Shown here piece by piece: positions 42,975 through 54,900 of a DNA stretch of 64,000 nt. The first letter of the stretch is position 1, and each line of letters starts with the position of its first letter. Both the position numbers and the translations under genes were made by a program. The DNA is from Haemaphysalis longicornis (Eukaryota > Arthropoda > Arachnida > Ixodida > Ixodidae). The stretch spans positions 117,973,231-118,037,230 of the forward strand of contig CM023449.1 of NCBI GenBank assembly GCA_013339765.2. Direction: 5' to 3'. Under the pieces are notes generated by a model, which made no database searches, was not told the DNA's origin, and saw only the letters and a list, made by a program, of their open reading frames with translations.

Positions 42975-43925
42975 AACTCATCAGAGTTCTGACGTGTACT
43001 TGAGTTTTTAGATCTTTGATCTGCAGTTCTGGTGTTCATTTGGCGGTTGTGGGTTCTTCAATATCTGCATTTGAAGGGAGCGAAGTTTCTCTGTTATCAA
43101 ACGAGAATCCACGAGGAATGACCGGACTTGAAAGAAAACCACAAAGAAATTAAACAATATTTTCGGTGGTTCTATGTACTTCGTGTTGTCTTTGGAGGCT
43201 GCAATGGCTCTCTCAGAGACTTTTTAAGCTCCCGGTTGATGTTGACGATTCGTTCTTGTAAGTCTTAGTTGATCACAAAGTGTTTTAGGGGCCCTTATTA
43301 CACCCAACCTGTCTATAACACAAAACCTCAAATAAAGGTTACTATGACCTAGGAAGGATTCAGATTTAAATGGGCGGCAGTAGTAGACATTTTACTGAAT
43401 CAAGTAAAGTGATGTTGTTCAGCCGGTATTGGAGTTCACATGCAGTTTCGTGAGAGAAAAGGGCCATTTGACTCCGAATTTTAGCTGTCCATCGAGAATT
43501 ATCTCGTTGAGTGATTAATTCGGTACAGTGCTCCTCTCTGAGATAAAGTAATCAGCAGCCGCATTTTGCCGTCAAGAAAACAAAATTTACAGACATCAGT
43601 TTCATGTCAAAATACTGGCTTTGCATCCCTTGTGATCGTAAGGGTCAATGCTACGTAGCAGGCTTTTTTCCAAAAAACTTTTAGTTGTCTCCACACAGCT
43701 GCTTGGTCAGACAATCCTCCCTGCCGACGTTTATCCTCATGTTCTTTTAGTGTAAATACTATTACAGTTAGTGTACGTGTGATTGTTGGTTCGCACTTGG
43801 AACTAGCCTAAGAAAGAAATTTCAATTTTTATGTACCTATTACTGCAATGTCACTTACAGTTTGACCCACAAGTGCGCCGTATTAGGTGTGGGGTACCTT
43901 AGAACCGCACAATGTCCGTCCGCGT
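42975..43925. other. No gene seen
   Basis: AT-rich DNA with no supported frame or repeat. Confidence 0.5.
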
Positions 43926-43929
43926 CAGC

Positions 43930-44045
43930 GTTCGTAGCATTTACAATCGCAAAAAATCACACAGCCACCGGCAGGATTCGAGCTCGTGCCCGGTAACCAG
44001 AGTTGTGTCACTAATCTTACCCATTGGGCTACGACCGCCACGAGA
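43930..44045 (-). mobile_element. tRNA-derived SINE head (different from the Ruka-like one)
   Basis: The minus strand reads GTAGCCCAATGGGTAAG (A-box-like) and, 30 bases on, GAGCTCGAATCC (B-box-like), at tRNA spacing, but without a pairing acceptor stem. Flanking words TACCTTAGAACCGCACAATG (43898) and TACCTTAAGACCTCCAAATG (44085) are similar direct repeats on either side. It is probably a tRNA-derived SINE or tRNA pseudogene. Confidence 0.5.
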
Positions 44046-47000
44046 GTCAAACAGCTTGCTCCCTCGCCTGTAACGGTGCGGAATACCTTAAGACCTCCAA
44101 ATGTCCATCCGCGTACATTCGTGCGCACACCACCATCAAGCGAAAATCAAGCTAAATTCGATTTGAACCATGAGTTCGTTTTTTATTTAGAAAATAATCA
44201 AGGTGTAACTCACGGCTCAAATGGAATGACGCTCGGGGCGCAAATCGGATGTAACTCGGGGCGCAACTTGGATGTCATTTTGGAGTCCACGTACTCCGCA
44301 CCCTTGCCATCATCCACGGAGTGGAGATGCTGCCATTTTGTACTGCCCCACAATTATATTTACGTTCAAGGTACGGCCAGATTTTGTGTAAATTACAAGT
44401 TCGGTCTACACTGGTTCCAGTTTTTTTTGCTGATGACTACATAATGCATCACCAGAAAACTATTGCCAACTGCGTTTCCCGTCATCAAGCTGCTGCAACT
44501 TCCATTGACGCGCAGCCAACTGTCAAGTGAGTAAACTCGGCGCGGAGGATATCTTATCAAAAAAAAAAAATTTTCGCGAAAACCAACTAGCCACACCTTA
44601 GCTCTGACATGCTGATTGTATGTCACAAAAACGGATGGCTATGGAGTGCACCAAAAACAACTTTGCCATACGGACATTGCGTTGACCTTCATAATGCAGG
44701 ACAGTTTGTCGCCCAAAGCGGCGGCTGAGGAAAAATATCGCTGAAAAAAGGAATTTTTAATGTAGTTTTTGCGTGAAGATGAAACCAGATTTACTCAAAT
44801 GTAAACGACCCCTGGAATGAAAGCTAACAGACTATATGTCTGGATAGGTGTGGCACAGTAAAGCATTTTTTTACCGCGTTTGTCACAATAAATACGCAAT
44901 CGTAGGCAGTCGATCATGCACTGCGGTTAACCACAGGACCACTTGTTCATTAAAAAAAGAGATAGCCGGAATAGCCGGATTGCCTGAAAACGTAAGGCGT
45001 AAAATTGTATGAAGAAATTGTGGTGTTTTTATCACAATGGTTGTTTTATGTTTGCTGGGTGACTGTTAAAAATTGAACCCCTGAGTAATAACCTCTAAGG
45101 GATAACTTGTTTTCGCTATGAGGAACTTCCTGTCCGGAGATAAAAGCAAGAAATATTCTTTGCTTACACTTCAGACCGGACCCAAAAATGAGGCTGCTCC
45201 TTATCTTTTGTGATAGAAGCTATCGATTAACTCCAGCCGAACAGCACATACATTCTTTTTTTATTTTCTAAGATGCAATTGCCTAATCCCTACCAGTATG
45301 TGTCCGCTAATTGTACCTCTTTGATGTAACGGAGCACACAAATACTTAGGCAGGTGAGTGTTCGTGTTTTTGCCATAGCCACGACAGCAACAATGGCAAG
45401 TACAGCTATAGGATGAAAAGTTTTGGTTAAAACTTGGACGGAATCCTCAACCAATTTAGCAACTTTAGTGACACCGTTGGCCCATTGCTCTGTTTTCAAG
45501 TCTCCAGAGTGCGGGTGATAAAATTTCTCCACCAGAATTTTGACATTTCATATGAACATGAGCCCTACACTGGTCTAGACGGTTGGTTACATCGTTTTTT
45601 TTTATTTTTATCTAATCTAGGCGCAGCCAACAAATACCCGACGAATCAGGCTGTGCATTTGAACGTGGTAAATTCAGTGCTTGCCAGTAGAAAGTAAGAA
45701 CGTTCGGTTTGCGTAGTAAAAAAAAGCATGCTGCATTTTGGATGGACATAATCATATATAACTAAGGTAGATGAAGGGCAGCACTACAACTTGATGCCGC
45801 TAATTATTTTTATTTAATTTTTTTGTTAAAATATTGGCTTGCACGGTTCCGAAACCTATACATTGCCCTCCCATTGCCGGCTTCAAGTACCACTCCGAAA
45901 TTGTCGCAGAGAATGCAACGAAAAAAAGCTGGTGTGTGATTAGTGATTTTTTTTATTGAAGCCAAGAACGTTGTCCTGTTTTTTCTCATTGTAAAACATT
46001 TACAAGTCGCTCAGGAGCAATTCTTATTTGAGACAACGTGGTTTAATTTAATATTTCTCGGGATCCAATGGATTCAAATCCATTGTCGCCTGGTTAACCA
46101 CGTTGTAACGACCGTGCGATCTCGGATCACTTTCCTTGTTAAAACATTTCCTAGTTCAAACTAAAACATTAATTCCTAAATTTTTTTGAAACACTGTTGG
46201 TAATTGTGGACTGTCTGTGAAGCATTAGAACACTTTAGTTTTAATAAAACTGCTTTTTCGGGCTCTGTCTATCTTTTTGGTGACGTTCGCACCACTACAC
46301 GTCCTCACGAGTTCCACTGATGATGTTTGGAACACGCCACGGGAGAAAATGGGGACAAAAATGGTATCCAGAAACACGGTGATCATGCACAAGGCAAACT
46401 TTCAAGGCCATAAAAGCTCAACTGGCATCGCAATGCAGATATCTAGGCGTAATACAATTACCGAAAGGAGGAAAAGGAGGGTTGCTGACGAAAGACTACC
46501 ATTTTCACAGCGTTTGGCACAAGTACATGCCGGAAGTAAATGTCACGCCGGTGTGTAGAAGGGAGGCAAAGGGACTTGCAGGCCGATATGATCAAAAAAA
46601 AGTGCAGGAGGCGTTAAAAACTAGTAGAAAAACGTTTTATTCAGAAAAAAATGTAAACGCTTTTCCGTCTGGCGCCCCCCTTCACCTCGAAATTGGGCTC
46701 ACCCTTTGGCATAGGACCGTATTTCTCGTTTCAACAAACGTTTTGTCCCTTCAAGCTTACGCCTTATTCTTGAATCAGATATTTACGTATTTGTATGCAA
46801 ATACAGTATTTTGTTGCAACCGTACCCGTTATGCAAACCTACGCAGGCGTATCTTATTCTTTATATCTTACCGCGATCATAGAACTTAACCTTCTTTATC
46901 TTTTCGCGATTGCTTTGTTCTGATTTTTTTTGTTGCGATTCTGCACGTGAATAGAAATAACTGCTTCACTTCTCACCCTTACGAGAATGTGTTCTGACAT

Positions 47001-49159
47001 AGATAAGTTTTTTTCTTGCGCACGTTGAAAGTAAGGTCTCCCATTTCGTCGTTCATTAGTACATCAGATTCTGAACCTTCAAAAAGCCTTTGTTTTGTTT
47101 CACAACGAAAGCTGAGAGTGGCCGCGCCAACCGCATACGAGAGTAAGAACTGGCCGCGCCAACTCCATATGTTGTACGCGGTCACACGAATTCATTGGGT
47201 GATGTAAAACCTAAGGAGCACAGTAAAAAACGGGCGCATATGGGGCAAATATATAGATTTAGTAGTCATAGAACACTGAACCATTTCGCTTATGCGCTGT
47301 AAAGCTTACATGTTCACTCCAGCAGAGTTACACATATAATACTTAGAACAGTTTACTTCAAGAAAACGTCAGTGCCATTCCACTCTGTGAAGAAGGATGG
47401 CCAGCAAATTCCTGGTTCGGGGCCTCCACGTGAGCGGCAGTATGCTTTCACCACGTCGGAGTGCAAGGGGTGCTGGATTCAAAGCGTGTTCTTTTGTAAA
47501 ATCTCGATTTAGCATACTTTCTTGTTGATTATCTCAATAAAACTTTGCCGAAGCAGAGTTTTATTCCAGTGGACAAACATCGGGCTGTGCGTTTCCCCCT
47601 GCCCCATGTATTGACAGCAGACGTGAATTCATGAATATTTACCACTTCATTCTGAACTATCTAATTTCGAAAAGTAAATAAAACTTGGCGTCATATCATA
47701 GTCGTCTGAGCGGCAAATTACGAATCATGCTACAGTGGAGTCGTTTATCCAGTCCTTTCGCTTTAAGCATGATTTTTAAGCAAGTTTTCTGCGACGAGAC
47801 ATTGTTTATTTACCGATAAGTAGGTGAATACTTCGGGAACACTCAGATGGGTTAAAAATGGCGCAAAGAATTTGGTCGGTACATTTTTTAACCTTTGAGG
47901 ACTTCCTCCTGTGGTGTTACCCTAGAGAAGAATAAATCATTCAAATATAATTAATAAAACGCTAATACAGCCTCGACTTAGAGCATGAAGCTTGCAAATA
48001 TTATTGGGTCCAACGAGGCGACTGCTTCGTTCTGGAAAAAAAAAACAGTTGTTGTATTTGTTTTTGCAGTCCGTTCAAGAACATGACCATCGCTGCAGTG
48101 AACACAAAATAAAAGGCGCATGTTTTTAACGGGGGGAATTGTAACCGGGGCTACACAGTATTAGCCGGATCCTCTACAAATTTGCGATCTCAGTGCTTTC
48201 TTTTTTCTTAATTCCACGCGAAATTCAAACGCACTCACGGTTATACATAACGACTAAGACACAATACAATGAAGTCAAACAGCTGTTTGTCAGCCTTCAA
48301 AACTCGGGCAACCAGACACCGGCGTCCAAGGAATACCGCTACTCTGGTGGATCATTCTGCTTCGCATGAATTCTCCTCGCAATGCAGCCAGCTCACAAAA
48401 AATTGACTTATTTGGACTTACAAAAAATGGACTTACTTATCACAAAAAATTGACATGGACAATTGCCCATGCGACATCACTTGAATTCACACACGTGACT
48501 CCACAAATGGTTAAACCAAAGATTCTGCCAGCCGTTACCTGGAATATGCTGAGGCGGCATCTCGATCGCAGCAGCGTCGGCCACGGCCGGGCTAGAGCGG
48601 CGGACGACGACGCCCCTGTAGCCCGGCCGCGAGTAGGAAGAAAACAGAGAGGAGCGTCTTTCGAATGGCGAGACAGCGAAACATAGCCATCCTGGTGTGC
48701 GAGCTCTGTGCTACACCACCGCGCGACACAAGAGCAGACACCAAAACATTCGGCATGTGAGCTTAGTGATTCCCATTCATGCTGATTCAAACTAGTTCGT
48801 TTAATAAGTTTGCGAATGGTGAGAAAGCTCGGAACTCTTTTATAATCCCTATTTATCATAACCAGTTGCTCCTTTCGCATTTTGTAATACTTGTTAAAAA
48901 ACAACCGTATTGGTATTCGCCAATTTAGAAAATGGTGTACCATTTGTGGCAAGCAGTGGCCAAAAGGTGGCGTTTCTCCAGCAGCCAGATATCGGTATGT
49001 GGTCTCTAAATTTTGTTTTTCTGCACTGTAAAGCAATCCTTAACGTCTCTTTGCTGAACGACCGATTAATTCCGTCAGCTCCGGGTTACCCAGGAGGTGC
49101 TGTCGAACAAGTTAATCAAGCCGTGCAAAGGAAGCACGATATGGACGCGCAGCATGCCA
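44046..49159. other. Gene-poor stretch, nothing convincing
   Basis: AT-rich. The single structure noted is an inverted repeat ACAACGTGGTTTA (46033-46045) / TAACCACGTTGT (46095-46106) around GGATTCAAATCC. Open frames at 46277-46889 and 48366-48686 have no domain, and the latter lies in a small GC-rich patch (48550-48640). Confidence 0.5.
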
Positions 49160-49410
49160 GGAGAGGCCAAAAACAACTGTCGCTAAAGCACACGACAAAG
49201 CCGTCCTACAACCTGCCCGCCGTTGCGTGCCGGCAGCTGCGCGCGGGGAGCACTGGGTAATAGCGCTCCACGGCCGCGGCATATACAATTTGCTAGGGGA
49301 GTGGAAATCGCCTTCCGCGTCCCCATCAGCGTTCTGAGTTTCTTGCCCCCCGCGCAACTAAGGAATCGTTGGCTGGTAGAGGTAGAAAGCTTTACTTCGA
49401 AACACCATGG
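49160..49410 (+). repeat. Unclassified repeat copy 1
   Basis: Shares blocks in the same order with 50715-50965: CAAAAACAACTGTCGCTAAAG, ACGACAAAGCCGT, GGGGAGCACTGGGTAA, CGTTCTGAGTTTCTTG, CGTTGGCTGG and AGAAAGCTTTACTT. Copies differ by many substitutions and indels. No coding potential or terminal repeats were seen. Confidence 0.7.
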
Positions 49411-50714
49411 TCGATGCGTCGTTAACCTCGGTCTTATGTGTAGGCAAGCTGAGTTTTATTTTGGCTGAAGCTCCCAAGTGAAGTCTCCTGCAATGTTGAC
49501 CCAGCGAAGCATGACACATGTAACGAGGTTTCAACTAGGTTCCGTGCCATGTTCAATTACATAAGCTTGTTCTGATAGGTGGAGAGCTACCTACAAAAAA
49601 CCTTACAAGCTTAAAGAAGGTGTGAATGGCCAGGCATCGTCGATGAGTTAGGGTGGCCTCATGTTTGTACAGGTTATCCAAAAATGACATTTGAAACACC
49701 AGTTTTACATTCTGCCCTTTTTAGGCCTACCAGTAGTGATATAACGAAATAAAATACAATACTAGTTCAAAACTTGAAGTAAACACATGGTGTTTTCAGT
49801 GGTGCCCAATCTTGACATCAACACTGATCCACAATGCAATACAAACTCCTTTAAAGAAACAGCGTTCGAAATTGGATGGAAGGGTGAAAAGACATACGTT
49901 GCCCTAACCTTGGACTTATATTTATCCTAAATAAGAAGAGGCACATTTATGTGTTGGAAAGGAAGACAGAAAAATCTTCTGTACCGATGAAAGCAGCCCA
50001 CGTGTAACAGATCGTTCGTCATTCCAGTGACCTGATCTCTCCTTCGAAGAAATCCAGACAAGGTAGGCTTAAGCAGGGCGCCCCCATTGTGTAACCTGCG
50101 AAAGCATCGTAAATATCTCTCGTGCGCTGCCGCCATAGTGTTTCAACATGGCCACTTTCATTCAGTGTGTGCCTGCCCGGAGGGACGTTGCATAATGGCT
50201 GAGTCCATCGTCGATGTAACGGTCTGTTTGATCGCCTGCCTCCTGCCGCATTAAAGGCCCATATTTTATGACATCCTCGTTTATGACACCAGCCCTGTGG
50301 CAGTGCGTAAAATCGCAATATCCTAAATTACACTATTGATATACAGAAAAGTTGCATTTATGGAGTGTGTGGTCAATATACAATTGCCGCTTCAATTGTT
50401 TTAAAATTGTGGAATACTTCAGAGTAGCAAAGCACGGCTAATATATCTTCAACTCCGCCCTAAGTTCGACACTGATTCACAAATAAAGCTTGATCAATAA
50501 ATGTATAATCAGTAGGGAAGAAAAAGAGCTGCGAATCAGAACACGATATCTCTTAGCGTATCAGGGCTAATGCAGTCCAAAAAAGTGATACATGCTCTGT
50601 CTTATTCCCTGAATTAAACAGAATAAGCGCTGCGCATAGTAGATATCTACGAATACGCATAGTAGTCGTAGATAAAATACTGTGGTCGTAGATGAGATAC
50701 TATGACCAAAACAG
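49411..50714. other. No gene seen
   Basis: AT-rich between the two repeat copies. No supported frame. Confidence 0.5.
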
Positions 50715-50965
50715 GCCCAAAACAACCACCGGTAAAGCAGACGACAAAGCCGTACCGGCAAACGCGTCCGCTGGCGACCAGGCACCTTTGCATGGGGAAC
50801 GCTGGGTAAATTCCCCCCGCCATCTACAGTGTGCTCCGTAAGTGAAACCCTCGTATTCCCCCCCACCGCCCCTTCTGCCGCGTTCGGAGTTTATTTTCTT
50901 GAACGCTGCTAAAAACCGTTGGCTGGAATGTAGAAAGCTTTGCTTTAAAGCACTCCGTCACGGCA
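50715..50965 (+). repeat. Unclassified repeat copy 2
   Basis: Direct-orientation partner of 49160-49410, offset about 1.56 kb. Shared words: CAAAACAACCACCGGTAAAG, ACGACAAAGCCGT, GGGGAACGCTGGGTAAA, CGTTCGGAGTTTATTTTCTTG, CGTTGGCTGG, AGAAAGCTTTGCTTTAAAGC. Confidence 0.7.
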
Positions 50966-51475
50966 CAATACAATACAGTGATCAATTAACTCTGGTTGAT
51001 TGCTTAGGGGGCAATGGTCCGACCTAGGAACGGAGCTTCCTTATCGCGCGGACCCATGTTTGAACTTGGAGTGTGGAAGAACGACGTGTGAAGAAAAACG
51101 TTTTCGTATGTGGCGGTACACACATACTCATGACCCGTATTAAATTATCATTCGTATGATGGCCAAAGTAAGGGTGGTGATAAATAGGCACCTGGAAAGG
51201 CTTTCGATTAGAGTGCTCGTCATAAACTTTTCTGGCATTCTGAACAGACACTCCATAGAATAACAGATTTACCACGTTGTAAGCTGGCTAAAAGTCTCCA
51301 CGAACTCCTTGAGAAATCCCCATGGCGGTTTCTGCTTAGATTTGGCCGGATATATAAGAACAGGAAAGTCAGGCGCTGCTGAAAGGCCTTTAGCAAAAAG
51401 TTACAGCCGTTCCACTCTACGTGAAAACTGTTGGAAATGCAGAGCACTGATTCGCCATAATGGGCTGTAGCGCCG
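50966..51475. other. No gene seen
   Basis: Nothing supported. Confidence 0.5.
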
Positions 51476-51730
51476 TTATCCGCTCACTGCTACCACCCGA
51501 CGCATTTCAAATTTCCCGCCTTCGCAGTGCTCGCGCGCCACCTGCCGGAAACTGCGCCAGCAGGAGTTCTGTTCTTTTTGTGCTTGTTTTCCCTCCCGCA
51601 TCGCCGCCCGACGTTCACGAATGGGTGCGGCTTCTCGCTGGCGAAGTTCGGCGTCGGCGGCTCGCTTGCGGCGCTTGCGCTCAGCATCCGCAGCACGCCG
51701 CCGCGCCGCCTTCTCTTCCCGCGTAGACAT
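51476..51730 (-). CDS. Basic STPR-like repeat ORF, 84 codons
   Basis: The N-terminal 45 residues are Arg/Ala/Glu-rich with a repeating pattern: REEKAARRRAADAERKRRKR, then AADAELRQREAAPIRERRA. This resembles the STPR type of arginine-rich DNA-binding repeat found in arthropods. Such short STPR-like frames recur in tick genomes, so it may be part of a repeat rather than a gene. The C-terminal half shows no pattern. Minisatellites lie just upstream of its start (51780-51950). There is no evidence of splicing. Confidence 0.4.
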   Translation of the reverse strand: MSTREEKAARRRAADAERKRRKRAADAELRQREAAPIRERRAAMREGKQAQKEQNSCWRSFRQVAREHCEGGKFEMRRVVAVSG

Positions 51731-51779
51731 TGTCGATGAAGTCGATGGTGAAACGTGAAACGTGCCGTGAACCCCCTGC

Positions 51780-51838
51780 CGCGGCTATGACGCAACGTGG
51801 AGCGGCTATGACGCAACGTGGCGCGGCTATGACGCAAC
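51780..51838. repeat. 21-bp minisatellite, three copies
   Basis: GCGGCTATGACGCAACGTGG is repeated three times with one or two base changes, the third copy ending GACGCAACA. Confidence 0.9.
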
Positions 51839-51951
51839 ACAATCCAACACAATCCACTTTAATCCAATCCAATCCAAATCCAAACCGATCCAATCCAAGC
51901 CAAGCCAATCCAATCCAAGCTAATCCAATCCAATCGAATCCAATCCAATGC
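51838..51951. repeat. (AATCC)n pentanucleotide repeat
   Basis: Imperfect AATCC/AAGCC units over about 110 bp directly after the 21-bp minisatellite. Confidence 0.9.
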
Positions 51952-54900
51952 CAGACCGACGGGGAGCGATGCGGACTACGGACGCCAACGCGGGTGACAT
52001 CGTGAGTTACTGAAATGCTCTGCATTTAAAAGTGAGTGATTAGCCTATTTGTAAAAGAAGGAGACACAAGTGGTACAGACAAATGCGTAAGCCCAATACA
52101 CCAGCGCTAAAGAAACAAGTTATCCTTGCGCACATGTTCACTTTGAGGGCCCCAAACAAAAGTAGCAAATACCCTAAGTAGAGAACGACGGTTGAATTGC
52201 GCACAGTGAAGCACTTGAAGCACATGAAGAAGATTTACGGAAAAAAGAGATTGCATATTGGCGCACGCGCAAACAGAAGCAGTTCTCGCACCTTCCGTGC
52301 CTGCGATTACCGAATAACTTGTGTGAGTGCTGACCACCAATAAGGTCCACTCCACTATTACGCAGTTGAAGCAAAGGCACGCCTACATACTGAAGTAGGG
52401 CGCGATCCTAGCTAAATCCGGCAAATCTGCAAGGTTTTGTTCACATTGACCGATCCAAATACATTAGTTTTTACACATTAACATCCGCGTGGCGGATGTT
52501 AATATGTAAGAACATTACTTATATTACATCAACATTATAATATTAACACATTACATATTAACATATAGTAACAGAACTGCGTAGTCAACGTAAATTTTCA
52601 TTGGACGCTTATTTTACCACCACAGACATACGGTATATCATCCCCATTTAAGCAAGAACCTTACACTCAGACGATTTTAAGCAAAAAGCTCGTACTGGTT
52701 CACTCCGTCGAATGCTAAGAAAAAGAGGTTTCGGCTACAGTGCGAAAAACAATGGTCAAAGGGGGCGGCCCTGTCTAGTGGACGACTTCACCGCACTACA
52801 TGACGACGAGACGGTATTGGTGTTGCGAGCAGGAGAAGAAAAGGCGTTGTCGTTGTGGTTCTTTTGTTCGCGGAGATATGTCAGGAACGGCGATGTTTTA
52901 GAAGGTATTGTACGCGTTTCACGAAATTTATAAAAGTGTCAAATTGAAGAATTTTTTATAGTGCATGCCGTGTGACACCTAAATGTGATTGCACGTGAGT
53001 TGAACCGGTGAAAACGACGCGTACAGAATTATTATTCTAGTAAAGGAGTGGCGGGTGTATGTCTGCTTGGTAATTCATTTCACGCTATAAGACAAGAGAA
53101 AGCGAAGAAAGATACGCACACACGCTGTCGCAGAAAAAAAGATACACGAGGTAATTGGCGCAGAAAGACAGAAAACATATTGAAAAAGGGTACTCAAATA
53201 AGATGTAGCAGTGAAGAAGTTGTGAGAATTTTCGTCAGGCCTTCGCCTTCAGTGCCCCAAGAAATTTGTTAGGTGTGGCTGTGGCCGCAATCCTGGAAAG
53301 TGTGCCACAAGAAGTAATCCGACGGCAGTGTACGTTCAAATGTTATACAACGAATTTAAAGCTGTTCAAAAAATCAATGGTTCTAATTATCAATAAATAG
53401 GTTGCGGCACTTTTCAACATTTTCCTCTAGAACCAAAAATTAGGTGTTTATTTTAAAAGCTGCTGCTGCTCCTGCTGAATTGTTAGTTTGAAACAAAGTT
53501 AAGCCCATTGTTTAGTGTGTGGAATTATAAAAAGAAATGCCAAGTTTAATATATCTTAACGCGTTACTATATCGTTTTCCGGAAAGAATTTTCAGCGACG
53601 ATGTCAGCGTGTTTTGCGCAAAGAAACCTTTTCGCAGCATTCACACTGCGTTCCGTTTCGTTTGTCTGACCAGGCTGAGTCCAATCATTTTGCGCCAGTA
53701 CTACTAGCGCTCTAGAGAACCAGGCGATGTATCCTGCACACTCACCTCTATGGTTTACTAAGCACACTATACAGAGAAATTAGGCGACGACGCCAATTCT
53801 AATCCGGTGATCCTTCAAGGAAAGCACAGGGATATGGGCACTTATACTTTTCATGTTTATTTTGTTCCTTACGCCATAGCATCCTGGCACATTTCATAAG
53901 GTGATCGAAAAGATTAACATTGTCTATAGGATTAGAAGAAACATTTTGTTTCCACCTGAGGCAGCAGTATAAAATACGCACGGCTCGTTGAAGCCTAAAA
54001 CTGTTTTAAAATTTTATTGCAGCCACCTTTTTTCTGCACTTCATTATAAGTGCGAGTATGCGTGACATCGGTGGACCAGAGACAGAAAAAGTGCCGGAAA
54101 CATTGTACAAAAGACAGAAAAGAAAAAAATGCACAACTCCGTCACTCCCTTGGAGGTTTTGCAAGGTACTTGCTGGTCCTTCAAAATTATTTCCGGAGTA
54201 CCCTGTCTAGGCATGCACACTTCCACAATAAGCCATAGGTACGCCGTTCCTTTGCTTCCAGTTACTTATTTTGGAAATATGTATTTTTCGCAGCCGGGTG
54301 CAATGCTACTTCCTAGACTCGCTAGAAGCTATGTGCATTTCAGTTACTTCTCCCGGCAGATAAAAAGCTACAGAAACAATCCAAGCTTGTCAGTTTCTAT
54401 GCAGAAATCCTAATTTGTAAGAGAAATTGGCGCGAACGTGGTTAAATTGACTTGCAATTACAAGCACAATCATTCAAAAGGGAAGAAAACATTCTAACTG
54501 AAAACCCTACTAGTTTGTATAAAATAAACAACACTGTAGCATAGGTGCTGAAAATTAATAAGCAAAATTACAGATGCAGCCTATCGACTGAAAGTTTCTA
54601 CAATGATTTCTTCACACTAACAATGGTGGTTATAAAGCGCGGTGTTTTTGGAGGAATCCATTCATAAAAATACAATATTTCACGCTGTATTTATTCTTCC
54701 GTGGGGCTTTAGGTTAAAACGCTCGAATATTCTTTCTAGACTTACACCGAATGACACAGCACCTGCGATGGGAATATGAATGTTTCAAGTTCGCCGAATG
54801 GCTACGCCGTGGGACTTCAGCTAAATCTTCTTTTCGTAATGCCTTTGCTGATGGGGTTTCCAAGTCCCCGAAAACATTATATAGCATGCACCAGAAATTA

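Noticed and set aside
44020..44045. Functional tRNA gene
   Set aside because: A- and B-box-like words are present but acceptor stems do not pair; a SINE head is more likely. The same applies to 59770-59865.
46033..46106. tRNA or riboswitch-like structure
   Set aside because: A 12-13 bp inverted repeat encloses another small hairpin, but no cloverleaf or box sequences support an RNA gene.
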